28,089 bases of DNA from Proteromonas lacertae (GCA_002245135.1 NGBS01000098.1:1-28089), one strand, 5' to 3'; counted from the stretch's first letter, positions 10,901-22,700 are shown. Numbers and translations: made by a program. Notes: generated from the letters alone by a model not told the origin.

Positions 10901-13085
10901 TTTATATATTTCTCCTGCTTCAAGATCTTGAATATATAATCCACTTGGAGTTGCAGAAGCTATTAGATTAAATTACATTATAAAATATACTTTTAATTCC
11001 TATATAAATTGGATAAGAATATGAATTATCTTCAGTACTAACAATTGTAATTGTATATTCTTCAACTTCATGATTAAAATCAGATTCAATTGTTCCACCA
11101 ATTATTGCAGTTGTTCGACATAAAGCCATTAATCCACCTGGTAATGTTGGTTCAACTGTTACACTTTTACAATAAAAACTTTCTACTGGAATTGCTTGAT
11201 TACTAACAGTTTGACCACTTATATAAGTTGCATATCTTTGAGTCATTACAAAGTAATCGCTTGATGGTACATAATATTCTTGAATATTATAATCATAGTT
11301 TTCATCACTGTAGTATTTCATTTGAATATCAATTTTAGCATAACCATTATGAGTTGAATAATATACTTGATACAATAAATAATCATATGTCAAAGTGTAA
11401 TTGAAATAAGAAGCATCATCAAAACTATTTCGACCAGCTTTATTTATTACCATTTCATTATTAAAATATACCCAACAACCACCTTCACACTGAACTCGGA
11501 AATTGTACACTCCTTCAGGTTGATCATCTTTTATTCTTAATTAAGATTCAAAATAAGCAGCATAATCATCTAAGAAATCAATACTCAATCCTTCTGGATG
11601 TGGATCATCTTTAGTTTCAACTATTTCTACATTTTCTTGTCTTTGAATATAAACTGGTTCAAGTCCATCGGTAGTTGGTCCATATCGTGTTTCACATAAT
11701 GTGTCAAAATTATTTGGTTTATAATAATAAGCAACCACACCAGGTAATGTTTTACTAGTTACACGAATTTGAATTGTTATTTCATTTGTTTCACTATCAG
11801 AATTTTTACATTTAATTTTATAGGTTTTATAATCCATATTCTCTTGAGGATGGCTTTTTATATAATCAGTTGTAATTTCAGAACCTTCTGGTAATTCAAC
11901 TTCATTACTTATCCAACAACTATCAGCAACACCTCTTAATACATGAAGTGGAGTATAGTTATTTGCATCATTTAACCAACTAATCAATGTAGCATCAACA
12001 TTTAAGAATGATACTGGATCAAAATGAGCATTAGTATATTTAAATGGAATTGTTTTTCTTTCACTACTACCAGGTGTCGAATAGTCAAATACAAAATGCA
12101 TATCTAAACTTTCACCACCTATTATTTCTATAAATACTCTTTTTAAACCACTTTCTAAGGTTATACTTTTTGATAATGGTATTTCATTCCATTCTTTACA
12201 TTCACCCCAATCTGATAATATCTCTTCATTTTCTAAATATATTCTAGCACCCATTGATTTACCTGTTTGTAAATAAAATGTATATTCACCAGATGTTTCA
12301 ATATCAATAAATCCATCCAAAGTTCCATTAAATGTTGTAAAAATACCTGAGAAATAAATATTATCCATTTTTTTAATCCACTGACTTTGATTTGTTAAAT
12401 CATTGAGATTCGACATTGCACCATTTATTGGAAATGTATTATATACTTCAATTCCATCATAATATTGATCACATGGAGTTGTGGTTAAATCATTCAATCT
12501 TGTATAAATTCCATCATATAATGCAGGATTTTCAATTTTCACGATCTCTATTTTATAAGAAGATTCACCTCCTTCATTTGAACCTCTTACAGTAATTGTT
12601 CTAGATTGAGTTGCATCAAAATTACGAAACACTATTCTAGAACCTCTCTGTTCAACTCCTCTCAAATTATTTGGACTTATTGACCAATCGTCCTCATGAA
12701 TGTTCCCTGTTGAACTACATTCAATTTCAGTGTTTATTAAAGCATAAGATGTTAATTTTGAAACACCACAATTTATTACAGGAGGATCCAGAACTATAGT
12801 TATAGATTTTACTTAATATACCGAATATCATCAAAGAACATGTATCAGCATCATCTTTTCCCTTATTAAAAAATACTGTAAGTTGAAATGTTCCTGCAGT
12901 TCCTGAAATATATCCTGTTGTTTCATCAATCGATAAACCAGTTGGTAAATCAGTAGATACTGTGTATTTACCATTCCCCATCCCATCAGGTTTAAGAACA
13001 TCAATTGTCACATCCTTTTTGAATTGAGGATGATTTGATTCATAGTTAAATGCTGTACATAATACAACAATTAAGCTAACAACTA
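7943..13085 (-). pseudogene. Giant Ig-like/PA14 surface or attachment protein, broken
   Basis: The minus strand is coding-like throughout, about 1,650 codons. Near 13020-13085 a hydrophobic stretch (ILIVVSLIVVLCTAF) resembles a signal peptide. At least six repeats fit the He_PIG-type putative Ig consensus LPxGLxxDxxTGxIxG: LPTGLSIDETTGYISG (near 12900-12980), LPGGLMALC.. (near 11130), IPGMEFSTSTGLLTG (near 8980), LPYGLKIDSSSGLISG (near 8730), LPKDLTYDKMTGLMSG (near 8470) and LPSDISMNEKTGAFNG (near 8200). A PA14-like module (GEYTFYLQTGKSMGARIYLE) lies near 12030-12400, and a GWYTLRLVDYTTYGWGGST segment near 10370-10430. These are extracellular adhesion and carbohydrate-binding folds. The C-terminus ends soon after a short hydrophobic run. 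It is broken, about five breaks. It may be an attachment protein of the virus-like element or a captured host surface gene. Confidence 0.65.
7958..8003. repeat. GC-rich patch with direct and inverted repeats
   Basis: GGTGTGCCAG occurs twice (near 7959 and 7991), and CCGAG...CTCGG forms a small hairpin between them. Base composition is far more GC-rich than anything nearby apart from the transposon TIRs. It encodes the last residues of the surface-protein frame (..GSGTPSRMTRAPGTP..), just after the hydrophobic run ATGIIIV. It may be foreign or a rearrangement junction. Confidence 0.4.
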
Positions 13086-14539
13086 TAAGAATATATGAAT
13101 ATATTGTGTATAGATAAATGTAATATACATGAAATGATTTGTTTATTGAAATTCATCAAGAAAATACAAAATGAAAAAGTGTTTATTATTTTTATTATGA
13201 CGCACATCTTCAAGCAATAAACACAACATATGCGACCAATATGCAACCTCTTTAAGAACATGCATATGTGCATTTAAGTATATTTACTAATCACCAGAGT
13301 CGTTTACTAAAAGAAAAATAGAAGATTTCATTAATTTCAAATTATTACCTCTATTAGCCATAATTTTTCTTAATTGCATTTTCAACAACATAAATGTCAT
13401 ATTTATACATCAATATATAAAGAAGAATAATTTCAACATTTTGAAACTCACATCTATTAACTATATGTTCATTAACATTCATAAAGATGGAATTACATAA
13501 ACAGAATTAATATCAACCATAACTATATAGCTTTTATTGAAATTTCTATTTAATCATCACATATCATCGCAAATGCAAAATATAATGTTAATATCACATA
13601 GTTATATATAAGATAATATACTGCTTTTCACTTATAGACAATACTGCTTATTTCCACTAATTAATATTTCTGTGATATAAAAATATATCCAACTATCTAA
13701 TATTAGTTTCTTACATAATATCATATAATGCTACAGCTAAACAAAATAAAAAAAAGCATTATTATCAAAATAAATTAACCATCTGATTTTATATTATAAA
13801 TATCTTTTTTCTATCAGAATATTAATAATATATGGATTGACCACTTTTTCAAACAGAAGAATGTAAGATGATTATAATATTTACTTTGAAATAGTTCCTA
13901 TTGTTACGATGTTCTGTGTTATATCATATATATATATATATTCCACAATTGACACTTGGTTTGAAAGAAATTAAAGAAATGATAAAATTGAGACTAGATC
14001 AGATCGTGATTATCAAGCTTCAATTTGAACTTTCTTTTTCTAAAATCTCATGAAATAACCACTTTTTATTTATGAAAATACTTTTTTCATCAATAATTCA
14101 TATACTATAGAGGATAAGAAAAACCATGGATAGTTTAAAAATAAACAATTTATAGTAAAATCAATGTTTTTAGTTACATTATGTAAACAATTTATACTAA
14201 TTTGTAGTCAATTTTAATCGATTAAACTCTCCAATTTAATATATTAAAAAAGTTAAAATATTAACTTGCTAAAGTGAATGTATCACTCTCTCTCTCTCTA
14301 TATATATATATATAGGTTTTTTCTCTACAGATAGCTACGCCCTGGGGGTAGGAACAGATAGGAACACACTATATTTATCTACTTTTCTACTGATAGAATA
14401 TATTGGAATATTGGAATATAATTATTTTATGTTTATAATACATGGTGGGATTTCACTAAAATTAATAAAAAGGTGTTTATAATATAATAAAATTATAATA
14501 AAATTATAATAAAATATACTGATGTTGTATTATAAAATA
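13086..14539. other. Gene-free spacer between surface-protein gene and virion module
   Basis: About 1.45 kb without a supportable gene; short ORFs here look like noise. It holds a compound microsatellite, (TC)n then (TA)n, at about 14286-14314. A small GC-rich patch follows (GCTACGCCCTGGGGGTAGG, about 14334-14352) with TAGGAACA twice (14349 and 14359). An AAAATTATAAT triplicate lies near 14490-14512. It may contain promoters for the surface-protein gene or mark a boundary between two elements, but no terminal repeat could be recognised. Confidence 0.5.
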
Positions 14540-15469
14540 TTATAATGGATAGGCAAGAGGTGACTCCATATACATAGTTTCAATAACACCAGGTAATATA
14601 CATTGTTTTTGATAACCTTCAATACTATCACTTTGTAAATGTAGATTAGGTTTATTATCATTTATCAATATAAAATGTGTTTATATGTATTCTGGTGGGT
14701 ATTGAGAATTATTATAAACTTGTAATGGGAATACTATACAATTACTACCATCATTAGGGTATGATTGTATAAGTCTATTATAATAATCACTTAATATAGA
14801 TTCATTATCATATTACTTTTTTAATAAATGATTATCATCTAGATAAATATCAATCAATTTTATATCTGATCTATCATTATAAATTAATTGATGCATATTA
14901 TAAATTTTGATTCTCATAAAATGAGTGAATAATGTAACTTTAATAGGTATCTGATCTATAATTGATGATGTATTATTTGTTCTAGTAACTTTTACAGTCC
15001 ATGTAGTATTTTGAATACTATAAGCCTGTGGGTTATATATATTTATTAATTTGATATGTTCATAGAGTGATTTATAATAACCATAACCTTCAGTATAATA
15101 TAGTTCTTCATCAGTATAATAATCATTGACACCTATAACTTTATTAATATCAGATAGTATATCATTTGATTCATCAACTTTATCTTCTATAGTTTTTGTT
15201 TTTATATTAGTATTATCATTTATTGGTTCATTAATATAGGTTGATATATTATTACTATCTACAGTTATAATAGGTGCTGGTATTTGTATCTTTTGTGATA
15301 TTGATGTTGCTAATGATTGAATATCTAGATCAATACTAATATTTTTTGATATCTCACTAGCAATCTCTTTAGTATCAATATCAATAATATTATTATTATT
15401 ATTTCTATCACCAATAAACATAATATGATAAATTACAAATATAAAAAATATAAAATCTATTAAATTCAT
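14540..15469 (-). pseudogene. Fibre-like virion protein, paralog B (broken)
   Basis: It is a paralog of 15522-16193. Both carry MFIGDRN, then a Ser/Asn/Ile-rich helical region, then a C-terminal domain with PIKVTLFTHFMRIKIY (versus PIKIEMFEHFMKIKLY in the paralog). Coding-like sequence with DYYNRLIQSYPNDGS and PNLHLQSDS extends to about 14540. In this copy MFIGDRN lies at 15421 and an in-frame ATG at 15469 adds a hydrophobic 16-residue leader; the TATATATA tract at 15490-15497 favours the upstream start, the paralog favours 15421. It is broken, about two breaks. The family is unrecognised; a fibre or spike role is inferred from architecture. Confidence 0.6.
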
Positions 15470-15489
15470 CAAGAAATTATGAACTGATT

Positions 15490-15497
15490 TATATATA
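15490..15497 (-). promoter_or_regulatory. TATATATA late-type motif
   Basis: The tract lies about 20 nt upstream of the ATG at 15469, matching the tracts before other capsid-module genes. Confidence 0.4.
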
Positions 15498-15521
15498 CGT
15501 ATTTTTTTTATTATTATTATA

Positions 15522-16193
15522 TTAAAAGAATTCTGTTATATTTGTATTCATATAATCTGTAAAGAATGTCTGTCTTGGTATTGCTAAATAATCTTGATTA
15601 GGGTATTGATCAGCTACAATACATAATGTAGGTTGATTATTATTATTATTAACTAATGAATGTTTTATCTCATAATAAGGTCTATTAGTTAATGTATGAT
15701 AAGTATCTTTAACATTTGTTGCTCTAATGGGGAATAATTTATTAGAGTATAATCCTAACAGTATATTATAATAACGTCGCAAATATTCATCTCTACCAGG
15801 TTCTGCTTTGATGATATCATCTTCATCTAAATATAATTGATGACCTACATATCCACTATAATTACATGTAAAACCATCATATAATTTAATCTTCATAAAA
15901 TGCTCAAACATCTCTATTTTGATTGGTATTTTAGTAATTTTAGTATCCCATACAGGTGATCCATTAACTAAATATTTTCTTTTCATAGAATAAAATGTAT
16001 GTTGTTTATGCAAACAATAAGGCCTTGGTATTATAGTACGAGGTATATCATTTACTACGCTATTTATTGTATTACATACTGTTAGAATTTGATCTTTCAC
16101 TTCATCTAATTTATCTGTAATATTATTTGTAATATCATCTATTAATTTATCTTCATCTAATACATCAACTTTATTTCTATCCCCAATAAACAT
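15522..16193 (-). CDS. Fibre-like virion protein, paralog A
   Basis: Intact 223-aa ORF. Residues 1-7 are MFIGDRN, shared exactly with the neighbouring paralog. Residues 10-50 form an amphipathic, probably coiled-coil helix (DEDKLIDDITNNITDKLDEV). Residues from about 55 onward look globular, with PIKIEMFEHFMKIKLYDGF, LRRYYNILLGLYSNKLFPIR and a conserved end. A short invariant N-terminal tag, a coiled coil and a head is the plan of adenovirus-type fibres, whose N-terminal tail anchors in the penton; that reading is inference. It lies 44 bp downstream of the ATPase in the same direction and has a TATATATA tract 18 nt before its ATG. I do not recognise the family. Confidence 0.7.
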   Translation of the reverse strand: MFIGDRNKVDVLDEDKLIDDITNNITDKLDEVKDQILTVCNTINSVVNDIPRTIIPRPYCLHKQHTFYSMKRKYLVNGSPVWDTKITKIPIKIEMFEHFMKIKLYDGFTCNYSGYVGHQLYLDEDDIIKAEPGRDEYLRRYYNILLGLYSNKLFPIRATNVKDTYHTLTNRPYYEIKHSLVNNNNNQPTLCIVADQYPNQDYLAIPRQTFFTDYMNTNITEFF

Positions 16194-16210
16194 TATTTTT
16201 TATTAATGAA

Positions 16211-16219
16211 TATATATAT
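16211..16219 (-). promoter_or_regulatory. TATATATAT late-type motif
   Basis: Located 18 nt upstream of the ATG at 16193, in the short ATPase/fibre-like spacer, so this gene may have its own promoter. Confidence 0.4.
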
Positions 16220-16236
16220 TTATATAAAAATATTAT

Positions 16237-16998
16237 TTAAGAAACTTCAGAATGGTCTTCTATCATAATATTAAAGTTTGCTCTAAAGACTTTATTAACA
16301 TTATCAATATATAAAAAATTGAATTGTGGTTTAGTGACTGTAAGATATAATTTTTTAAATGTTTCATACTCTGGGATCCATATATTTAATGAATTATATA
16401 AATCAAATAGATTTCTATTACTTAACCCATAAAATGTAAGACAATAATCAACTTGTGATCTAGCTGCTGGTACTATATCTGTTATATATTGACTGCTAAT
16501 AATAATTTTTGATTTTAAATGTCTATTTTCTTTCATCAGTACAGGTATTATTGTTGATGTTTTTAATTCTAAACTGAGATCATCAAAAATCATAATATGC
16601 TCAGCATATGAATAATTGTCTTTATCTACATCATTTATTTCTTTCATCATTTTCTCTACCACATTTTCACCTGATTCTGGATCAATGAGTGAATCATATT
16701 CATCATAATCAATTTCGTGATAATCGAGTAACTCTTTGATTGAATCATATAACTTGTCTTGTTTGATAGTTCCCACAAAGAAGTGAACATGTTGTTTCTC
16801 TTTATATTTTGGATCCAAGACATGCCTTAATATATTATAGATGAGAGTAGTTTTACCACTATTTTTACGAGCAACAATAAAAATATAGCAGAATGGCTCA
16901 TTGAAATAATCATAACCAACTATCTTCTTAGGATTGAAATTTTCACCACCATCTACTGGTTCAACTTTTATGTTATTTATTTTTTCAAACTTAAACAT
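16237..16998 (-). CDS. ATP: A32-like DNA packaging ATPase
   Basis: Intact 253-aa ORF. The FtsK/HerA-superfamily ATPase of Polintons, virophages and other double jelly-roll viruses pumps DNA into the capsid. Walker A is ARKNSGKTT (residues 43-51), Walker B is HIMIFDDL (134-141, with the DD pair), and the following ISSQY (167-171) fits the sensor motif before the PAARSQVDYCLTFYG segment typical of the family. Length matches Polinton ATPases (about 230-280 aa). It is the third gene of the leftward capsid block, after penton-like and major capsid genes, a placement common in such elements. An (AT)n tract directly abuts the start codon. Confidence 0.92.
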   Translation of the reverse strand: MFKFEKINNIKVEPVDGGENFNPKKIVGYDYFNEPFCYIFIVARKNSGKTTLIYNILRHVLDPKYKEKQHVHFFVGTIKQDKLYDSIKELLDYHEIDYDEYDSLIDPESGENVVEKMMKEINDVDKDNYSYAEHIMIFDDLSLELKTSTIIPVLMKENRHLKSKIIISSQYITDIVPAARSQVDYCLTFYGLSNRNLFDLYNSLNIWIPEYETFKKLYLTVTKPQFNFLYIDNVNKVFRANFNIMIEDHSEVS

Positions 16999-17012
16999 AT
17001 ATATATATATAA
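16999..17012 (-). promoter_or_regulatory. (AT)n tract abutting the ATPase start
   Basis: The alternating A/T run begins immediately upstream of the ATG at 16998. It is the same kind of tract as before the other late genes. Confidence 0.4.
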
Positions 17013-17060
17013 GTAAAGTAAATAAAAAAAAAATAGAAATACTAAATTGTAATTAAATTT

Positions 17061-18611
17061 TTAAATCACCTTCTCTACACCTCTAGCAGAGATGATTAAC
17101 ATCTTACCTGTTATGATATAGAACTTATGATGATATGTTGCAGTTCTAGCATGTTCAAGATTATTAGTATCAAATGCAAAGCATCTTGCTTCAAAAGTTA
17201 TCTTTAAATCTCTACTCAAATCTCTACCTACTCTTTGTTTTATATCATCTAATACATCAGTCCCAAAATTTAATATATCGAAATAATGTTTAAAGAAATC
17301 ATTATATGTATGGCATCTTTCATAAAATGTACCTTTAATAATAGGATATAATTTTTCATATGTTTCTAAATTTCTTATATAAAGATAATCTGGTGTACAT
17401 GGTGTATCATTTATTTGCCATTTAACTCTATCTTCATTTGTATCAAAAGGAACTATTTGCCTATCCAACTTTCATTTTCATAACAACGATATATTATATA
17501 TTTCACATATGGTCCTATGCTACTATTAATAGTAAAATTGTAATTGAATTTATTATCACCTTGAATACTATCTTTTACTAACTGAACTATATTAAAATCA
17601 GTGAAATCTATTTCATGATGAGTAACATAATTAATTGTATTTGCATTACACTGAGTACTTTTGTTGTAAGCAATATATAACTTAGGATTTCTTATATTCA
17701 CTTTTAAATATTTACTTACTACATCTTGAATTATTTTTTCATTATGTTCTTCTGCATCATTATTCATATGCGCAGGATTTTTTACTTGTATTTATAATCC
17801 AATTATTTATTTCATTAAAGGTTATTGAAACATAAATTGTTTCACCAAAATATATATCACTTTTACATGATAATATAGTATTAAATAAATCACCAAAATG
17901 AAAACGGCAATGTTTATTAATAGACAATTCTCTTGCATTTGCACCAGCAACAGCATTTGTAGGAATAAGTTCAACATTCTTTGCAAATACACCATAAGTA
18001 GGGTGCACGTTATTGTTATTACCATAGGTGCATAATAATAGATCAGTTAATTCATTTGATCTTCCTGCATATAAACCATCTACTGATACATGACTTCCAT
18101 CAAACACTTCTAAATGATATTCAGTTGATTTAAGATCATCTGGATAATGATAAGCTAATTGATGCATTAAGTCTCTATATTCATTATAACTTTCGTCTAT
18201 ATCACATAATACAGTTCCTGTTTTATTATATACTTTAACTGAATTAAAATTCATTGTATTTCTTAATCTAATAGCCCATGCATCATTAAGGTTTAATAAT
18301 GCTATATTCGCTAGCATATCATTATTTAGTACAGGTTTTATTGTCCAAGGATTATTAGCAATATCTGTAAAATCTGCTGTATAAACTTGAGGCTCAATGT
18401 GTAATGTAAAATCAAGATATGATTTTGCTAAGTTCATACAGCTATCTGGTGATAACTCAAATGTTATAGTATCAGTTGATGCTGTGTAACTTAAATTCAC
18501 TACATCTCTTGTTTGGTTTGGTGTAATAGGGATGTAAACATAATCAGGTATTAATGTTGGTACGACAGTATTATGCACTTGTGTTTGAGGTATTGTTGTT
18601 ATGCTACTCAT
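17061..18611 (-). pseudogene. MCP: Double jelly-roll major capsid protein, broken
   Basis: This is the main shell protein; trimers of it form the capsomers. The N-terminal half (from ATG at 18611) has MSSITTIPQTQVHN, SYLDFTLHIEP, and CRFHFGDLFNTIL leading to GETIYVSITFNEINNW, the pattern of a first jelly roll in Polinton capsid proteins. The second half contains NPKLYIAYNKS, LETYEKLYPI and a final strand run, ending at 17061. Total coding length is about 520 codons, close to the usual 500-650 for this family. It is broken, about two breaks, in an otherwise well-preserved capsid block; assembly error is a possible cause. It is flanked by penton-like and ATPase genes, which supports the call. 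Confidence 0.75.
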
Positions 18612-18640
18612 TTATATGTATATATGTACGTATGTATATT
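18612..18640 (-). promoter_or_regulatory. TA/TG-rich late-type motif before MCP
   Basis: TATATGTATATATG and TATGTATATT directly precede the ATG at 18611, a variant of the TATATATA tracts before neighbouring genes. Confidence 0.35.
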
Positions 18641-18704
18641 TTTGGTAAGAAAAATGTTAATACACTCAAAAAATAAAATTTAATATATATATATATATAA
18701 GTAT

Positions 18705-19673
18705 TTAATAAACTATTATTTCAAATTGAAATGATATATTTGTTAAATCTATAGCAAAACCATCTTCATTTGATAAGTTAATTTTCATTTTTTGATAATC
18801 ATGAAATTGCATTTTTTTAGTTGACCAATCTATTTGTGGGTTAATCCATGTTATATTTGTATTTGATATATCAGTTACTGGTATATTTGCTAAAACATTT
18901 GAATTTTCAGCATTATTAACCCAACTACTTCTTACTTGAATTACATTACACCATATAAGTGATGGTGTTAATAAAAATTTATGATCATAGTATTGTTCTT
19001 TTGTGCCCCAACTAAGTGATGGATTACTATTTAATATAATTAATTCATCATCTATTACATTACTACCTAATAACCTACCAAATAGGTTAGGCATTCTCAT
19101 TTTTATTTTTGTTAGTAAATAATTACCAAAGTGAGTATATATTGCACAATATAATTTTAATCTATTCGTAGTCTTATCATACCAGTCAAATATCTTATCT
19201 CCCGCTTGAGGATGTAAGAAATAATTAAAACGTTCATCTTCATCTCTTTCTTTTACAGGCACAATATTTTCATGTACTGCTACGCTAAATCTTAATTCAG
19301 TTAACATACTCTTTGTTAAATAATTTAAAAACTCTTCACCACTATAATGATTTTGCGGTATCTTTATCTCTAATGTATTAAATTTTGGTCCGCTTAATAT
19401 TACACTTGGATCATTCAAGGGTTTTATAGGATCATTTACATGAAAATATTCTATATCAAAACATACTTTTTCATTAACATCATCTTGTATAGTGTATATG
19501 TTATTGTTTGATATTCTTGCTATGTTTAACGTAATATATTGATGCTGTTCAGTTATCACAGGTGTTGATAAACATTTAGTATATATATCTGACTCTGATT
19601 CAATAATATCAGTTGATGATAAAAAAATTGATCTTCTATGACCTAATTTATTATTATCACTCTTAGGTTGCAT
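18705..19673 (-). CDS. Minor capsid / penton-like protein
   Basis: An intact ORF of about 322 aa counting from MQPKSDNNKLGHRR at 19673. The frame is open up to 19736, but the (TA)n tract right before 19673 and the hydrophobic character of the extra residues favour the later ATG. The middle carries LEIKIPQNHYSGEEFLNYL, FDWYDKTTNRLKLY and MPNLFGRLLGS, the IxIPxGxYSxxELLxxL...FxYxxxTxRL...LxRLLG pattern of Polinton virion proteins. The end (FAIDLTNISFQFEIIVY) looks like a closing beta-strand. It most likely forms vertex pentons or a related minor shell component. It heads the leftward capsid block upstream of MCP. The penton assignment is by motif and position. Confidence 0.65.
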   Translation of the reverse strand: MQPKSDNNKLGHRRSIFLSSTDIIESESDIYTKCLSTPVITEQHQYITLNIARISNNNIYTIQDDVNEKVCFDIEYFHVNDPIKPLNDPSVILSGPKFNTLEIKIPQNHYSGEEFLNYLTKSMLTELRFSVAVHENIVPVKERDEDERFNYFLHPQAGDKIFDWYDKTTNRLKLYCAIYTHFGNYLLTKIKMRMPNLFGRLLGSNVIDDELIILNSNPSLSWGTKEQYYDHKFLLTPSLIWCNVIQVRSSWVNNAENSNVLANIPVTDISNTNITWINPQIDWSTKKMQFHDYQKMKINLSNEDGFAIDLTNISFQFEIIVY

Positions 19674-19739
19674 TATATATATATATGTGAATGTATAAGA
19701 ATTAATTAAATAAATAGTTATTTCATTTTTTCTCACATA
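19674..19739. promoter_or_regulatory. Divergent late promoter region
   Basis: A 66-bp spacer separates the leftward penton-like gene and the rightward 1088-aa gene. A (TA)n tract at about 19674-19686 touches the leftward ATG and lies about 55 nt from the rightward ATG at 19740. One spacer must serve both directions. Confidence 0.5.
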
Positions 19740-22700
19740 ATGAACAACCGTAATAGAATACGTAGAGATTTATTAAATTTTGATGATGATGAAGGTACAA
19801 CAGTAGATAATACAAATAGCGATAGTAGTAGTAATAATTCTAGCAATAATGCTGTTAATAATAATTCTACTAATAGTAATAATGATAATGATGATGATGA
19901 TGAAACAGAAGAAGATACTGATTCTGATAATATAAGTATTGTAGGCAATGATGAACATCTTACTAATGAAGATTATGAGGATATTATATACGATAATGCT
20001 AAAAAATTAGCAAGGTTTAGGTTAGATGAAATAATTGATAAAAGACTTATACCAGTAGGATGGCCTGATCATGAGTTTAATAGAATTTATAATTTATATG
20101 ATGTGCATATGAAGTTGTTTAATTGGGGTAAATCATTATATCAACATGGACCATTTTCAAGAAATAAACCATTGCATCAATACAGCTATGAATCAAATAA
20201 CGATGTTAAAATAATAATTGATAGATTAAATAAAGCAATTGATGAATTATGTATTGCTTCAAATTATATACCTAGGAATAATCCATTTGTTGTGCTTCAT
20301 CCTAAAGAAAGATTGAATGTTGTCAAATTAGAAAATAAAAGAATAAGAAAAATACAAAAAGAGACAAAGGATCATACTCATCCATTTAATGAAGAAGATG
20401 ATAAAGATATATATAATAATAATAATTATGAAGCAAATACATCAGCACCAGCAAATTCATCACATAATGTTGTAGTACGTCAATCAGTTCAACCGCATGC
20501 ACAACAACAGCAATCACAAGATAATAATAATGATGATAATGATGATGAAGAAGATGATAATAATGATTTACCTGATGATCCTTATGAAGATGAACAAGGT
20601 AATTTTTTGCCTTTAGAAGATAATTCTATTCATGCACAAACAATTGAAGTATATAGTTCAAATGCAATATATAAGATAAGAATTTTTATAAATAAGTTAA
20701 TGAAAACAAAATTTTGGTATATAACAAATCAACAAGAAAGAACTGCATTTTCAATAGCTGTATTAATATATAATTGTGTAACAGAATTATTTTATTTAAG
20801 CAAATATAGATTAGCTAGTTTAAGAGATGGTCATGCATATCCTGAACCTGCTGATTATGATAAAAGAAATATAATGAGTTTACCCTCATCTATTTCTAAT
20901 GGATATCGAATGAATTATATAGCAACAATTCAAAAAATATTAGAGTCAAATAATATAAGGGAAGGTCAAAGAGACACAAATCATTATGCAGATGCAATTA
21001 TGTTTTATATGAATAAATTAACACAAAAGAAGAAATATATTAGTTCATTTCCACCACTATTACCAGTAGAAGAAGCTTTATCAGCAGATTATAATGGAAG
21101 ATATCAAGTTACAAATCCTAATAGAGGTAATATTAATGTAAATTTTAGAAATAATGTTGAACAACAACCAGTTGTTCCACAATTACAATCATCTCAACAG
21201 CAACAAGAAGAAGATTTATCTCCTATATCTTCATCATCATTACAAGATAATCAAACTCAAAATAATAATATAGATGATAATAATGAAGATACATATAATC
21301 TTAGTTATGATGATGACAATATAGCACAACCACCTCCTTTAGTTTCAAGTGATTATAATAATATTTCACCAAGAGAGTTATCACCAGTATACTCACCAGT
21401 AACACCACCATTAGCTCCTCACTCTCAACCACCACAACCACCACCATCATCACAATTATCAAATACAGTTCATCATTTTAGATTAGATGGTACAACAAAT
21501 CAAGTTCCTTATTCGTCTATTTTTGCAAATAGGAATAATGGGAATGATGATGAAACTAGTGATACAGATGTTTCTGAAACAGAATGGAATGATGATTATA
21601 TTTTCCATTCACTTAAATTAAAATATGATCCAAATAGTAGTAATAATATAAATTATACAGCAATTGCTGATTTAAAACCTCCTACATTTGTTTTATATAG
21701 ATTTAATGATGAAGATCCTAATGTAGTAAATAAACCTAAAAGGAATGTAAGAGCATTTACTCTGAAAGAATTATTACGTTATTATGCAATACATTTATTT
21801 AGTAAAGTAACTTATATATATGATATACAAGGCTATATGAATAATAAATTTAAAAAAGAAAAGATTGTAATAGTAAAAGATAATGTTTCTTATGATAATT
21901 TTAAAGTATATATAAAAAAATTCAATATTCAATTACCAATTAATACGCCAGATATATATCCCTTTAATACATTAGATAAAAAATCACTTATGCTAAGATT
22001 TTACGGTTATGACTATTATAATAATACTTATACTGAATGTCAATTAAGATTCTTAAATAATAATTTAGCTAAAGCTAAAGAAGATTTATATATGAGATGT
22101 CCTTTAATTAATATAATTAATGATGATGAAGCAATAGAAAGAGAAGTTCTATTTCCTAAAAGATATAGAGTAAATTGGAGTGAACAACCTGGTCAAACTG
22201 AAGAAGAAAAAAGAATTATATGTGGAACCTTAAGTATTATTCCTAATTATTATGAAAATGATCAAGAATGGTATATTTTAGATGATTGCCAAACACAAAT
22301 AAATGATTATTTATTAGATATGCCTAATGATGGTATTTATAAATATTATAACTATCCATTTCTATGTAAATTTAATGATAAAGTTGTAGTTGTTATACAT
22401 AGATCACTTAAAAAATTCGTATATATTTATAATGAAGTAAGACATCCTGAGCGTGTAACAGTTAATGATAATGTATTAGCTCATAGTGAATTATATGGTA
22501 ATGGTAAAAGAAGAAGAGATCATTCGTTACATAACGGCTATATATATAAAAAGGCAAATATTTTTAGTTTCAATTTTCCGGTTCAAAATAGCTTAAAAAT
22601 GTATATTTTCGATAAAAAGTATAAGTATTTTATTAAAATATGTTCAAAAGAACAATTCAATAATATTCTTGATCAAGTAGATAATTTGCTCTGTGAAGCT

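Noticed and set aside
13076-13273. 65-aa Cys-rich minus-strand ORF upstream of the surface-protein region
   Set aside because: Runs through AT-rich DNA in a different frame from the signal-peptide-like sequence and has no supporting motif.
13920-13945. AT dinucleotide run as a possible origin or terminal repeat
   Set aside because: Simple repeats are abundant in this AT-rich window and no inverted partner was found.
19733-19958. Minus-strand ORFs rich in Ser/Leu and Ile opposite the start of the 1088-aa gene
   Set aside because: They are antisense shadows of the Asn/Asp/Ser low-complexity codons of the plus-strand gene.
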